DNA from: Zygnema cylindricum
Lineage: Eukaryota; Streptophyta; Zygnematophyceae; Zygnematales; Zygnemataceae
Direction: 5' to 3'
Assembly (NCBI GenBank): GCA_037447655.1
Contig: JBBHKE010003001.1
Span: 18,155 to 30,360, forward strand
DNA: 12,206 nucleotides
Shown here: in pieces, positions 1-8,709 of the stretch
How positions within the stretch are numbered: the first letter of the stretch is position 1
Layout of the letters: every line of letters starts with the position of its first letter
Translations under genes and position numbers: made by a program
Notes under the pieces: model-generated
Told to the model about the DNA's origin: nothing
Database searches by the model: none
What the model saw: the letters and a program-made list of their open reading frames with translations, nothing else

Positions 1-200
1 TGACTATTGTTATTTGCAACAAACAATGTTTATAGAAACAATCGCGTTTGAGTTTAAACACAATCTTTGTACCAAATCCCAAGAAAAATTGATAATAACA
101 CTCGCAATTGTTATATTTCACAAACAATGGTGATAACAACGATCGTGTTTGTGTTTGAACACAATATTTGTACCAAGTCTCTTTTATTGTTAAAGCTCAC
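1..200. repeat. Divergent edge monomers of the satellite
   Basis: Two copies of a third monomer variant share ACAAACAATG and a later TTTGTACCAA; the matching ATG motifs at 26 and 127 are exactly 101 bp apart. They keep the 101-bp period but differ strongly from types A and B. Divergent monomers are expected at an array edge or at a junction with an older block, so the left end of the homogeneous array probably lies near here. Confidence 0.75.
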
Positions 201-225
201 AAAAATATTTAAAAAAAACCTAAAA

Positions 226-1034
226 CCATGCTTCTGACACAAATTTGAGTTTGCGCTAACAAAGATATTTGTAACAAACAACATTTATTGTTCGCGGTCA
301 CAAAAAGAGGTAAAATAAACTCTGAACCATGTTTATAACACAAGTTTGTGTTTGCGCTAGCAACAATAGTGGTAACAAACACTTTATATTGTTAACGCTC
401 ACAAAAATAGTTAAAAAAAACCCTAAACCATGTTTCTAACACAAATTTGAGTTTGCGCTAACAAAGATATTTGTAACAAACAACGTTTATTGTTATCAGT
501 CACAAAAAGAGGTAAAATAAATCTTGAACTATGTTTATTAAAAATGTTTTTGTTTGCGCTAACAAGAATAGTGGCAACAAACTCTTTATATTGTTAACGA
601 TCAGAAAAATATATAAAAAAAAACCCTAAACCATTTTTCTAACACAAATTTGATGTTGCACTAACAAAGATAATTGTAACAAACAACGTTTATTATTCGT
701 GGTCATAAAAAGAGGTAAAATAAACTCCGAACCATGTTGATAACACAAGTTTGTGTTTGCGCTAACAACAATAGTGGTAACAAACACTTTATATTGTTAT
801 TGATCACAATAAAAATTAAAAAAAACCCTAAACCATGTTTCTAATACAAATTTGAGTTTGCGCTAACAAAGATATTTGTAACAAACAACGTTTGCTGTTA
901 TCAGTCACAAAAAGAGGTAAAATAAATCTTGAACTATGTTTATAAAACAAGTTTTTGTTTGCGCTAACAAGAATAGTGGCAACAAACTCTTTGTATTCTT
1001 AACGCTCACAAAATTATTTAATAAAAACCCTAAA
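226..1034. repeat. Higher-order repeat: two copies of a four-monomer (~404 bp) unit
   Basis: B monomers come in two subtypes. B1 has AACAACAATAGTGGTAAC and follows an A monomer ending in a CGGTCAC-like sequence. B2 has AACAAGAATAGTGGCAAC, is introduced by AATCTTGAACTATG, and follows an A monomer with GTTATCAGTCAC. They alternate B1 (near 325), B2 (near 530), B1 (near 731), B2 (near 935), which gives a unit of about 404 bp. A similar alternation recurs at roughly 1639-2250. Confidence 0.75.
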
Positions 1035-1128
1035 CCATGTTTCTAACACAAATTTGAGGTTGCACTAACAAAGATATTTGTAACAAACAACGTTTAATGT
1101 TCGCAATCATAAAAAGAGGTAGAATAAA

Positions 1129-1500
1129 CTTCAACCATGTTTATAACACAAGTTTGTGTTTGCGCTAACAACAACAGTGGTAACAAACACTTTATATTGT
1201 TATTGCTCACAAAAAGAGTTAATAAAAACCCTAAACCATGTTTCTAACACGAATTTGAGTTTGCGCTAACAAAGATATTTGTAACAAACAACGTTTATTG
1301 TTATCAATCATAAAAAGAGGTAGAATAAACTTCAACCATGTTAATAACACAAGTTTGTGTTTGCGCTAACAACAATAGTGGTAACAAACACTTTATATTG
1401 TTATTGCTCACAAAAAGAGTTAATAAAAACCCTAAACCATGTTTCTAACACGAATTTGAGTTTGCGCTAACAAATATATTTGTAACAAACAACGTTTAAT
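1129..1500. repeat. Recent ~201-bp duplication inside the satellite
   Basis: The stretch from about 1129 and the stretch from about 1330 are nearly identical for some 160 bp. Both share the shortened ACTTCAACCATG start, the AAAAAGAGTTAATAAAAACC variant and the rare ACACGAATTTG variant. They diverge near 1495. Shared private variants mark a recent unequal crossover or slippage event. Confidence 0.75.
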
Positions 1501-2119
1501 GTTCCCGGTCACAAAAAGAGGTAAAATAAACTCTGAACCATGTTTAGAACACAAGTTTGTGTTTGCACTAACAACAATAGTGGTAACAAACACTTTTTAT
1601 TGTTAGCGCTCACAATAATAGTTAAAAATGACCCTAAACTATGTTTCTAACACAAATTTGAGTTTGCGCTAACAAAGATATTTGTAACAAACAAAGTTTA
1701 TTGTTATCGGTCACAAAAAGAGGTAAAATAAATCTTGAACTATGTTAATTAAACAAGTTTTTGTTTGCGCTAACATGAATAGTGGCAACAAATTCTTTAT
1801 ATTGTTCACGCTCACTAAAATATTAAAAAAGAAACCCTAAACTATTTTTCTAACACAAATTTTAGGTTGCACTAACAAAGATAATTGTAACAAACAACGA
1901 TTAATGTTCGAGGTTATAAAAAGAGGTAAAATAAACTCCGAACAATGTTTATAACACAAGTTTGTGGTTACGCTAACAAATATAGTGGTAAAAACCCCTT
2001 TATATTGTTAACGCTCACAAATTTTTTAAAAAAAACCCTAAACCATGTTTCTAACACAAATTTGAGTTTGCGCTAACAAAGATATTTGTATCAAACAAGT
2101 TTATTGTTATCGTTCACAA

Positions 2120-2260
2120 AAAGAGGTAAAATAAATCTTGAACAAGTTTTTGTTTCCGCTAAAAAGAATAGTGGCTACAAACTCTTTATATTGTTAACGC
2201 TCACAAAAATATTTAGCGGTAATAAAATGAAGTAAAATAAACTCCGAACCATGTTGATAA
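2120..2260. repeat. Register break in the satellite (B-B junction, A monomer lost)
   Basis: The spacing between A starts jumps from about 202 to 306 bp (2043 to 2349). A B2 monomer that lacks its usual CTATGTTTATAAAA start is followed, after ATATTTAGCGGTAATAAAATG, directly by the tail of an A monomer and another B monomer. The body of one A monomer is missing, which points to an internal deletion or unequal exchange. Confidence 0.7.
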
Positions 2261-4930
2261 CACAAGTTTGTGTTTGCGCTAGCAACAATAGTGGTAACAA
2301 ACACTTTATATTATTAACCCTCACAATAATAGTTAAAAAAACACTAAACCATGTTTCTAAACAAATTTAAGTTTGCACTAACAACGATATTTATAACAAA
2401 CAATGTTTATTGGTCGCAATCACAAAAAGAGGTAAAATAAACCTTGAATTATGTTTATAACACAAGTTTGTGTTTGCGCTAACAGGAATAGTGGCAACAA
2501 ACTCTGTCTATTGTTAATGCTCACAAAAATAGTTAAAATAAAAACTAAACCATGTTTGTAACAAAAATTTGAGTTTGCGCTTACAAAGATATTTGTAACA
2601 AACAACATTTAATGTTTGCGGTCACAAAAAGAGGTAGAATAAACTTTGAACCATGTTTATAACACAAGTTTAAGTTTGTGCTAACAACAAAAGTGGTAAC
2701 AAACACTTTATATTTTTAACGCTCACAAAATTATTATAATAAAAACCCTAAACCATGTTTCTAACACGAATTTGAGTTTGCGCTAACAAAGATATTTGTA
2801 ACAAACAACGTTTATGTTTCGCGGTCACAAGAAGAGGTAGAATAAACTCCGAACCATGTTTATAACACAAGTTTGTGTTTGCGCTTACAACAATTGTGGT
2901 AACAAACACTTTATATTGTTAACGCTCACAAAAATAGTTAAAATAAACCGTAAACCATATTTCCAACACAAATGAGTTTGCCCTAAGAAAGATTTTTGTA
3001 ACAAACAACGTTTATTGTTCGCGGTCATAAAAAGAGGTAAAATAAACTCTAAACAATGTTGATAACACAAGTTTGTGTTTGCGCAAACAACAATAGTGGT
3101 AACAAACAATTCATATTGTTAACGCTCACAAAAATATATAAAAATAAACCCTAAACCATGTTTCTAACACAAATTTGAGTTTGCGCTAACAAAGATATTT
3201 GTAAGAAACAACGTTAAATTTTCATAGTCAAAAAAAGAGGTTAAATAAACTCCGATCCATGTTTATAACACAAGTTTGTGTTTGGGCTAACAACAATAGT
3301 GGTAACAAACACTTTATATTGTGACTCTCACAAAAATGAATGTAAAAAACCCCTAAACTATGCTTCTAACACAAATTTGAGTTTGCTCTAACAAAGATAT
3401 TTGTAAGAAACAACGTGTAATGTTCGCGGTCACAAAAAGAGGTAACATAAACCTTGAACTATATTTATAAGACAAGTGTGTGTTGCACTAACAAAGTAGT
3501 AGCAACAACCTCTTTATATTGTTAAGGCTCACAAAAATAGTTAAAAAAAACCATAAAACATGTTTTTAACAATTTTTTGAGTTTGCCCTAACAAAGATAT
3601 TTGTAACAAACAACGTTTATTGTTCGCAGTCATAAAAAGAGGTAAAGTAGACTCCAAACCATGTTGATAACACAAGTTTGTGTTTGCCCTAACAACAATA
3701 GTTGTAACAAACACTTTATATTGTTAACGCTCACAAAAACATTTAAAAAAAAACCCTAAACCATGTTTCTAACACAAATTTGAGTTTGCGCTAACAAAGA
3801 TATTTGTAAGAAACAACGGTTAATGTTCGCAGTCACAAAAAGAGGGATAATAAACTCCGAACCATGTTTATAACACAAGTTTGTGTTTGGGCTAACAACA
3901 ATAGTGGTAACAAACACTTTATACTGTTAACGCTCACAAAAATAAATATAAAAAACCCCTAAACTATGTTTTTAACAAAAATTTGAGTTTGCCCTAACAA
4001 AGATATTTGTAACAAAAAAGGTTTTTTCTTCCTGGTCACAAAAAGAGGTAAAATAAACCTTGAACTATGTTTATAACACTAGTTTGTGTTTGCACTAACA
4101 ACAATAGTGGTAAAAAACTCTTTATATTGTTAACACTCACAAACATAGTTAAAAAAAACCCTAAATCATGTTTTTAACACAAATTTGAGTTTGCGCCAAC
4201 AAAGATATTTGAAAAAAACAAGGTTTATTGTTCGCGGTTGCAAAATGAGGTAAAATAAACTTCCAACCATGTTGATAGCACAAGTTTGTGTTTGTGGTAA
4301 CAACAATAGTGATAACAAACTCTTTATATTGTTAACACTCACAAAAATAGTTCAAAAAAATCTAATTCATGTTTTTAACACAAATTTGAGTTTGCGCCAA
4401 CAAAGATATTTGTAACAAACAACGTTTATTGTTCATGGTCAAAAAAAGAGGTAAAATAAACTCCGAACCATATTTATAACACAAGTTAGTGTTTGCGCTA
4501 ACAAGAATAGTGGCAACAAACTCTTTATATTGTTAACGCTCAGAAAAATAGTTTAAAAAAACCAAAAACCATGTTTTCTACACAAACTTGAGTTTGCGGT
4601 AACAAAAATATTTGTAACAAACAACGTTTATTGTTCGCGGTCACAAAAGAGGTAAAATAAACTCTGAACCATGTTGATAACACAAGTTTGTGTTTGCGCA
4701 AACATCAATAGTGGTATCAAACACTTTATATTGTTAACGCTCACAAAAATAGTTAAAAAAAACTCTAAACTATGTTTTTAACAAAAAATTGAGTTTGGGC
4801 TAACAAAGATATTTTTAACAAACAATATTTAATGTTCGCGGTCACAAAAAGAGGTAAAATAAACTCCGAACGATGTTTATAACACAAGTTTGTGTTTGCT
4901 CTAACAATAAGGTAAAAACATAGTGACCTT

Positions 4931-4948
4931 CAACAGGTTATGGGCCCA
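4931..4948 (+). other. LTR end plus half-tRNA-iMet primer-binding site of the older element
   Basis: CAACA (4931-4935), a typical copia-type LTR 3' terminus, is followed by GGTTATGGGCCCA (4936-4948). This is complementary to the anticodon stem-loop part of eukaryotic initiator tRNA-Met, the primer used as a 5' half-tRNA by Drosophila copia. Only about 20-30 bp separate this site from the satellite, so nearly the whole upstream LTR of this element is missing. Confidence 0.75.
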
Positions 4949-5270
4949 CCGCCCAAATTGCCTATTTTTGACGGTACTGACTACTTATACTGGGAAGATA
5001 TGTTGAGCTCTTATTTCGAGGAGAGGGACTTGTCACCCATTGTGGAAGGAATAGCGAATGTGACCGTGCTTAATTGGAGAAAGAAGAATCTCCACTGGCC
5101 CAAGTCTTGAAGCAGTAAATGACAAAAGAATTGGTAATGTCATATCTTGAGATGAAGAAAGCCTCTGAAGATTAGTTTAGTGTACGTGCTATGTATGGTC
5201 AGCTAGAAGTTACTGTCCGAACTAACATAGCCACTCAGATATTTGAATTAAAGTATTATGGAGGTAGTAT
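4940..5270 (+). pseudogene. Copia-type gag fragment, degraded (older element)
   Basis: The start is the ATG inside the PBS, as in the younger element. The frame reads MGPPPKLPIFDG, then YLYW and SSYFEE, which parallels MGPHPWLPIFDG and YHYW of the - strand gag and belongs to the N-terminal Gag (UBN2/DUF4219-like) domain of Ty1/copia elements. It stops at 5108-5110 (TGA). Homology resumes in another frame from 5119 with MTKELVMSYLEMKKASED, then a TAG at 5173-5175, and ends in KYYGGSM. The last homologous codon abuts the LTR of the younger element at 5272, so the fragment was interrupted there. With a frameshift and stops it is non-functional. Confidence 0.85.
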
Positions 5271-5271
5271 G

Positions 5272-6227
5272 TGTTGTCCATAGCTTATTTCAGCCATGGA
5301 TTACTCACGGAAACACCCACAGACTACCTCAAAAAAAGTTGTGTTTCAGACGACACAGATTACTCCACAATAAACAAAATGAGCTCAAATCTAATCCAAT
5401 ATGCATTATACCATATACACTGTAAACTCCCAAAGTTACAGGCAAATCCACCAAGGCATCTAGAAGATATAAGCTCTAGAGTTTCCCAAAAATAGCTGAC
5501 AGCTTCACAAACTAACCACTTAGACTGTTCACAGAATCTTACAGAGATACTGGAATACAATGAAACTTCACACACAAATAGATTGTATATCATAGAACAC
5601 CTCCACAAAGTTTCACATGAAAGCACCAATCAGAGTGATCACACCAACAGGTCAAGGATGCAGAAAACAGTCAGCCATTACTTTGATTAACTTGATTGCG
5701 ATACATAAAATAATTTAAGTCCTGCAAGTTATACTCAGAGTACGGAGGCATACCAGCCGTAGTGTATCTACTCTAATAACCTACCTAGTCAAAAGGACAA
5801 ACCTCTGTTGTACATAATATTTACACCGTACTCTTCGTATGTCACAAACTATACTACCACTAAACAACCACTAAGCTACCACTATCGTTTAATCATCATT
5901 ACTTGAAATCTATCCTATTCATATTATCCGTTGTTGCGGTGGCTGCGGTTTCCGTACGTATCATAAAAATAGCCACAGATGCGTTCACTTAACTGCGTCG
6001 CAGCTCCGCCGTACCGGCGGCGCATATTTCAATATTTTGTTCATTCCATATCGGATCGCTTCGCGATCTGCCATCCATTTGTTAGTGCCTGTTCAAGCCA
6101 CTTTAATTATGTCCGTACGTTTGCTCCCCTAATCCGTGAATCTATTCGAGTCTCCATATTAAATCCACTTAGCAGTTTCGCACATAAAAATGTATCGTAC
6201 GCACGAAACTAACTTTTCAAAACAACA
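5272..6227 (-). repeat. 3' LTR (956 bp), complete
   Basis: On the - strand it begins TGTTGTTTTGAAAAG directly after the polypurine tract and ends GGACAACA at 5272; TGTTG/CAACA are inverted termini. It is nearly identical to 8714-9649 except for two clusters of change (about 5386-5410 and 5931-5955), a 4-bp indel (ATCC near 6072) and scattered substitutions. GC-rich dyads lie inside: CCGCCG/CGGCGG near 6006-6020 and GGATCGC-TTC-GCGATC near 6054. CGTACG occurs three times. No clear TATA box or AATAAA is assigned on the - strand. Open frames at 5271-5495, 5360-5629 and 5979-6212 are LTR by-products, not genes. Confidence 0.85.
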
Positions 6228-6252
6228 CTCCCCTGAAAATTTAGTTTCGTGC
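6201..6252. other. Inverted repeat presenting the PPT/LTR junction in its loop
   Basis: Arms 6201-6218 and 6235-6252 are 18 bp each and pair at 17 of 18 positions, including a perfect GCACGAAACTAA / TTAGTTTCGTGC core. The 16-nt loop (6219-6234) holds the polypurine tract and the first bases of the 3' LTR. Confidence 0.8.
6228..6234 (-). other. Polypurine tract of the - strand element
   Basis: The - strand reads AGGGGAG immediately before the TGTTG that opens the 3' LTR. This is the position and composition of a plus-strand DNA primer. It is short, but the junction is exact. Confidence 0.7.
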
Positions 6253-6926
6253 ACCCATAAAAATATGCAGCGTGAAATGCTATGTTGTTACGCTGCGCTA
6301 GTTTGATATCGCAGCGCAGTAAAAGTGCAGCGTGTATTGCTATGATGCTACGCTCCGCTATTTTGACATCGCAGCGCAGTATGAATACAAAGTGCCGCGT
6401 GTAATGCTATGCTAATTTTGACAACGCAGGCCTAGCAACCGCTCCTCTTTACCTTTAACTTCTTCCTCACAGCCTCATCTACTGAGACTACAACTTTCTA
6501 ACTCACACTCCCCTAAAGCTTTAGACTCAATTGTCCATTCTGTATGCACCTATATCTATTCTAATGCAGAGATTCAAAAATTACTATCAACCGCCTACAA
6601 AAATTTTAGGAAAAAAAACCAACACATCACCACTTTTTTGTTGATGTTGCCATTGCTCCTGCTGCGGTCGCCATTTCCCATTCGTTTTTTTTTTTCTTTT
6701 GAAAAAACCACCACCTTTTAAAATTTGTCCTGTAACAGCTCGCCGTAAGCCATAAATGCCAAACTGTCTTTTCACTAATGTTATAACATCTCTCCAGTGA
6801 ATTCGAATCTCCATTTGTATTCGTCACCTATCCATGTTATCAAATTTCTTGAAAACCAATCATCTACACACTTTTATCAAACAATTGCTGCACATTTTCC
6901 CCCATTAGAAGCTTTCACGCCTTCCA
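6253..6926 (-). other. 3' noncoding region of the retroelement
   Basis: This lies between the stop of the gag-extension frame and the PPT. It holds the ~60-bp tandem repeats at 6266-6430 and a T-rich tract (T12CT4, about 6685-6701); I see no conserved coding motif. Two short - strand open frames at 6587-6827 overlap each other and are low-complexity K/Q-rich; I do not treat them as genes. The segment just inside the PPT (about 6240-6268) also resembles the LTR edge (about 6172-6200: AGTTTCG, CAC, ATAAAAAT), a small internal duplication. Confidence 0.55.
6266..6430. repeat. Short tandem repeat, ~60-67 bp unit, 2.6 copies
   Basis: Units start at 6266, 6326 and 6393 with TGCAGCGTG (TGCCGCGTG in the third), each followed by ATTGCTATG-like sequence. 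Units 1 and 2 continue with TTACGCTGCGC-like sequence and end ATCGCAGCGCAGTA. The third unit lacks the middle part. Each full unit contains complementary GCAGCGT/ACGCTGC and CTGCGCT/AGCGCAG segments, so the transcript could fold. It is confined to the element's 3' noncoding region. Confidence 0.8.
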
Positions 6927-8210
6927 TTACGTTAGATGTATGTTGCTGAAGCTGCTACACCAAAGTCTCAAAAAATTTCCTGAAAAGTCGTTAAAGTCTC
7001 CATAGTTTCCCGTTACACATTCTCTCACTGTTTCCTGTTGCGTTCTTCGGTGTGTTTTATTTTGTAACAATTTTCTTCTCCAATTGTGTTTCCGCAATCT
7101 GTCTCTTTTTCTTGTTTTCTTATGACTCTCTGATCTGTTCATAGTTTTTCCATGGTTTCCCCTCTTACTACCTCGATAAGGTGAAATTTTTCTTACTAAA
7201 TTTCGGTCTTTTTCCATAGATCTGCCACTTCTCTTAAGTGTATGTATTTTTAATATACTCATTCTGGCCCTCTTTTCAGTTAGCTGCTCTTTCCTCTTCC
7301 TAGCATTTGCATGAACTTTCTTCATCAGTCTCATTTTATTCGCAATTTTTACTCGTTTTTTTATGAGTTTTATAGTTTTTAAACCCACAGTATTTTCCAC
7401 TTCTGATGTTAATTCCCCATTTTTTGTAAATACACTCTTTTCCATCTCATCGTTATCTTTTTCCCTTTCTTGAAGTTTTGTTTTCATTTCAGTGTTCTCT
7501 ATTTCTAAAAAAAGTTCTTCAGCTAAATTAAAGATTACTTCTTTAACTCCCCTTACTTTATGAATTTCTTCTCCTTGTACGTTATGCTTACACACCAATT
7601 TATCACTAGAAGGAGTTACATAAACCGAGTCTTTTTCACTTTCTTCTTTCTCCTCACTATTTTTGGTAGCAATAATCTTTCCTGTTTCTTCCACTTCCAT
7701 GTGCCCTCCACTTCTTTTGGCTTCTCTTATCGTAGTTGCCTCTTCCTTTAGTAATTGTGTGTCACTTAATAATTCATCATAGGAAGTGTTGACAGCAATG
7801 GGATCTTTTTCTGTCATATTTTCCTCCTCATTCCGAAAAACACAGAAGGTCGCTAAATAAATAAATTCTTCAACACACTGTGTATTCTTTTTGTCAGATG
7901 TCGATTCTTGTCTCTCACTTACGAAAGCACTTGATTCCCTTTTTGTTGAGGGACGGACTAGGTTGTTATCCCATCCATCTTTGAAATTCCCTGGAGCACA
8001 TGCACTTTTATATGATGGACATACTTTGAAGGTATGTCCTAAGTTATTACAGTAAAAACAATTTTTAGGCAGGTCTCCGAACTCGCTATTACCTTTAATT
8101 TTCCGAAACTGAGACTTAGATTCCTTTATATTCCTCTCACTTGATAAAACCTTTCTATTAGCCTCTTCATCTAGAACAGCTCGTCTAGCTACAGTTAAAC
8201 TCCAATCCCT
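6927..8210 (-). pseudogene. Gag C-terminal part with CCHC knuckle and in-frame charged extension
   Basis: The frame is open for 427 codons from just after the TAA at 8211-8213. It begins RDWSLTVARRAVLDEEANRK (matrix/capsid end), then a CCHC knuckle at 8060-8019, then runs without interruption through the internal Met at 7817 to a stop at 6927. Past the knuckle, where copia has protease (DSGA), the sequence turns acidic (EEKEESEKDS) and then strongly basic (KRGNHGKTMNRSESHKKTRK), ending in GNFLRLWCSSFSNIHLT. The basic half could bind nucleic acid or carry nuclear localisation signals; that is inference. I recognise no catalytic motif. As translated today it is cut off from the gag start by a frameshift and a stop, but the tail itself is intact. 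The Met-initiated part, 6927-7817, would encode 296 residues alone. Confidence 0.75.
8019..8060 (-). other. CCHC zinc knuckle of Gag (nucleocapsid)
   Basis: The motif is CFYC-NNLG-H-TFKV-C, spacing CX2CX4HX4C, with all four zinc ligands present. It is in frame with the extension (Met at 7815-7817 is 68 codons downstream of the last Cys), which shows that the extension is fused to Gag rather than a separate gene. Confidence 0.9.
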
Positions 8211-8227
8211 TTAACTCCAATCCCTTT
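8198..8227. repeat. Exact 15-bp tandem duplication creating a stop in gag
   Basis: AACTCCAATCCCTTT occurs at 8198-8212 and again at 8213-8227. Being 15 bp it keeps the frame, but the junction reads TTA on the + strand (8211-8213), i.e. TAA in the gag frame, so RDWS is followed by a stop and then RDWSL. This is a single-event nonsense lesion. Confidence 0.9.
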
Positions 8228-8338
8228 TGTCAATTACAGTCAATCGATCGAATGTGCTATTATATTCTTTAGGTAAACTTCTCATTAACAAGATAGCTTG
8301 TTGAGCATCTGTGAAGTTTCCTCCTGCCAAATCATTTT
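8228..8338 (-). pseudogene. Middle segment of gag in the shifted frame
   Basis: Reading from the A-run, the - strand gives KNDLAGGNFTDAQQAILLMR followed by SLPKEYNSTFDRL, the typical capsid stretch before the RDW segment of copia Gag. It is in frame with the CCHC/extension part and out of frame with the N-terminal part, whose frame ends in TGA at 8334-8332. The switch falls in a 5-T run (8335-8339, A-run on the coding strand), so one extra base there explains it. A programmed +1 shift is possible but less likely in the middle of Gag. Confidence 0.8.
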
Positions 8339-8709
8339 TCTGCAAATAATACTTGTAAGTCAATACAGTGTTTCTCCATACTACCTCCTACATACTTGTG
8401 TCCAACTACTTTGGTAACACTGCTGAGCCAATGATATAAAGAAGTCTTTGCATACATACATTCTAAGCAATTCCATAATTCTGCTGCCTTTTTGAAACTT
8501 AGATATGACATTACCAAATCCTCAGTCAAGAAGTTCTTGATAACCCTTAGACACTCATGATTTTTCCTTTTCCATTCATTTGATGTTTCGGCCAAAGTAC
8601 CGTCCACCACATCAATTAGCTCCATCATGTCGAAGTAGCTCTCGAGCGCACACTTCCAGTAGTGATATTTTGATCCATCAAATATAGGTAGCCATGGGTG
8701 TGGGCCCAT
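8332..8709 (-). pseudogene. Gag N-terminal part (copia UBN2-type)
   Basis: The likely start is the ATG at 8709 inside the PBS; the frame is also open to an ATG at 8739 inside the LTR, but LTR codons are unlikely to be part of Gag. It reads MGPHPWLPIFDGSKYHYWK, then LESYFDMMELIDVVDGTLAE, EWKRKNHECL, LVMSYLSFKKAAELWNCLE and HKYVGGSMEKH, the conserved order of Ty1/copia Gag (substrate-like WK, W in the centre, LW-L). It ends prematurely at TGA 8334-8332 through a frameshift in the homopolymer at 8335-8339. From 8709 to the stop at 6927 is 1783 bp, one base more than a multiple of three, which fits a single 1-bp insertion plus the in-frame 15-bp duplication. Confidence 0.85.

Larger units (their letters stand above)
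1..4908. repeat. Satellite array: 101-bp monomers arranged as 201-203 bp A/B dimers
   Basis: About 48 head-to-tail monomers are seen. Type A reads (C)CATGTTTCTAACACAAATTT and type B CATGTTTATAACACAAGTTT at the same phase; a hand alignment of the two typical 101-bp monomers gives roughly 81 of 100 matching positions. Type A starts fall at 226, 428, 631, 833, 1035, 1236, 1437, 1639, 1842 and 2043, then 2349, 2550, 2753, 2955, 3156, 3358, 3559, 3761, 3964, 4166, 4367, 4569 and 4770. Steps are 201-203 bp except one of 306. Both types share a GTTTGCGCTAACAA core. The array is truncated by the window start. Short open frames on the - strand at 2420-2608 and 2885-3109 are by-products of the repeat. 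The array may be centromeric, heterochromatic or intronic; the sequence alone does not say. Confidence 0.95.

Noticed and set aside
421-432. CCCTAAACC in satellite monomers as a plant-type telomere repeat
   Set aside because: It occurs once per dimer as part of the monomer, never in tandem, and is often mutated.
2420-3109. Two - strand open frames (62 and 74 codons) in the satellite
   Set aside because: They are translations of repeat monomers. The 101-bp period is not a multiple of three, so no frame persists.
1-4908. Regular repeats as a CRISPR array
   Set aside because: Monomers are contiguous, with no unique spacers, and the context is eukaryotic.
5271-5629. Short open frames on both strands at the left LTR start
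   Set aside because: They overlap LTR sequence and have imperfect counterparts in the right LTR; there is no domain or coding bias.
7560-7751. + strand frame of 63 codons rich in Phe/Ser
   Set aside because: It is antisense to the charged gag extension, and its F/L/S richness is the shadow of K/E/R codons.
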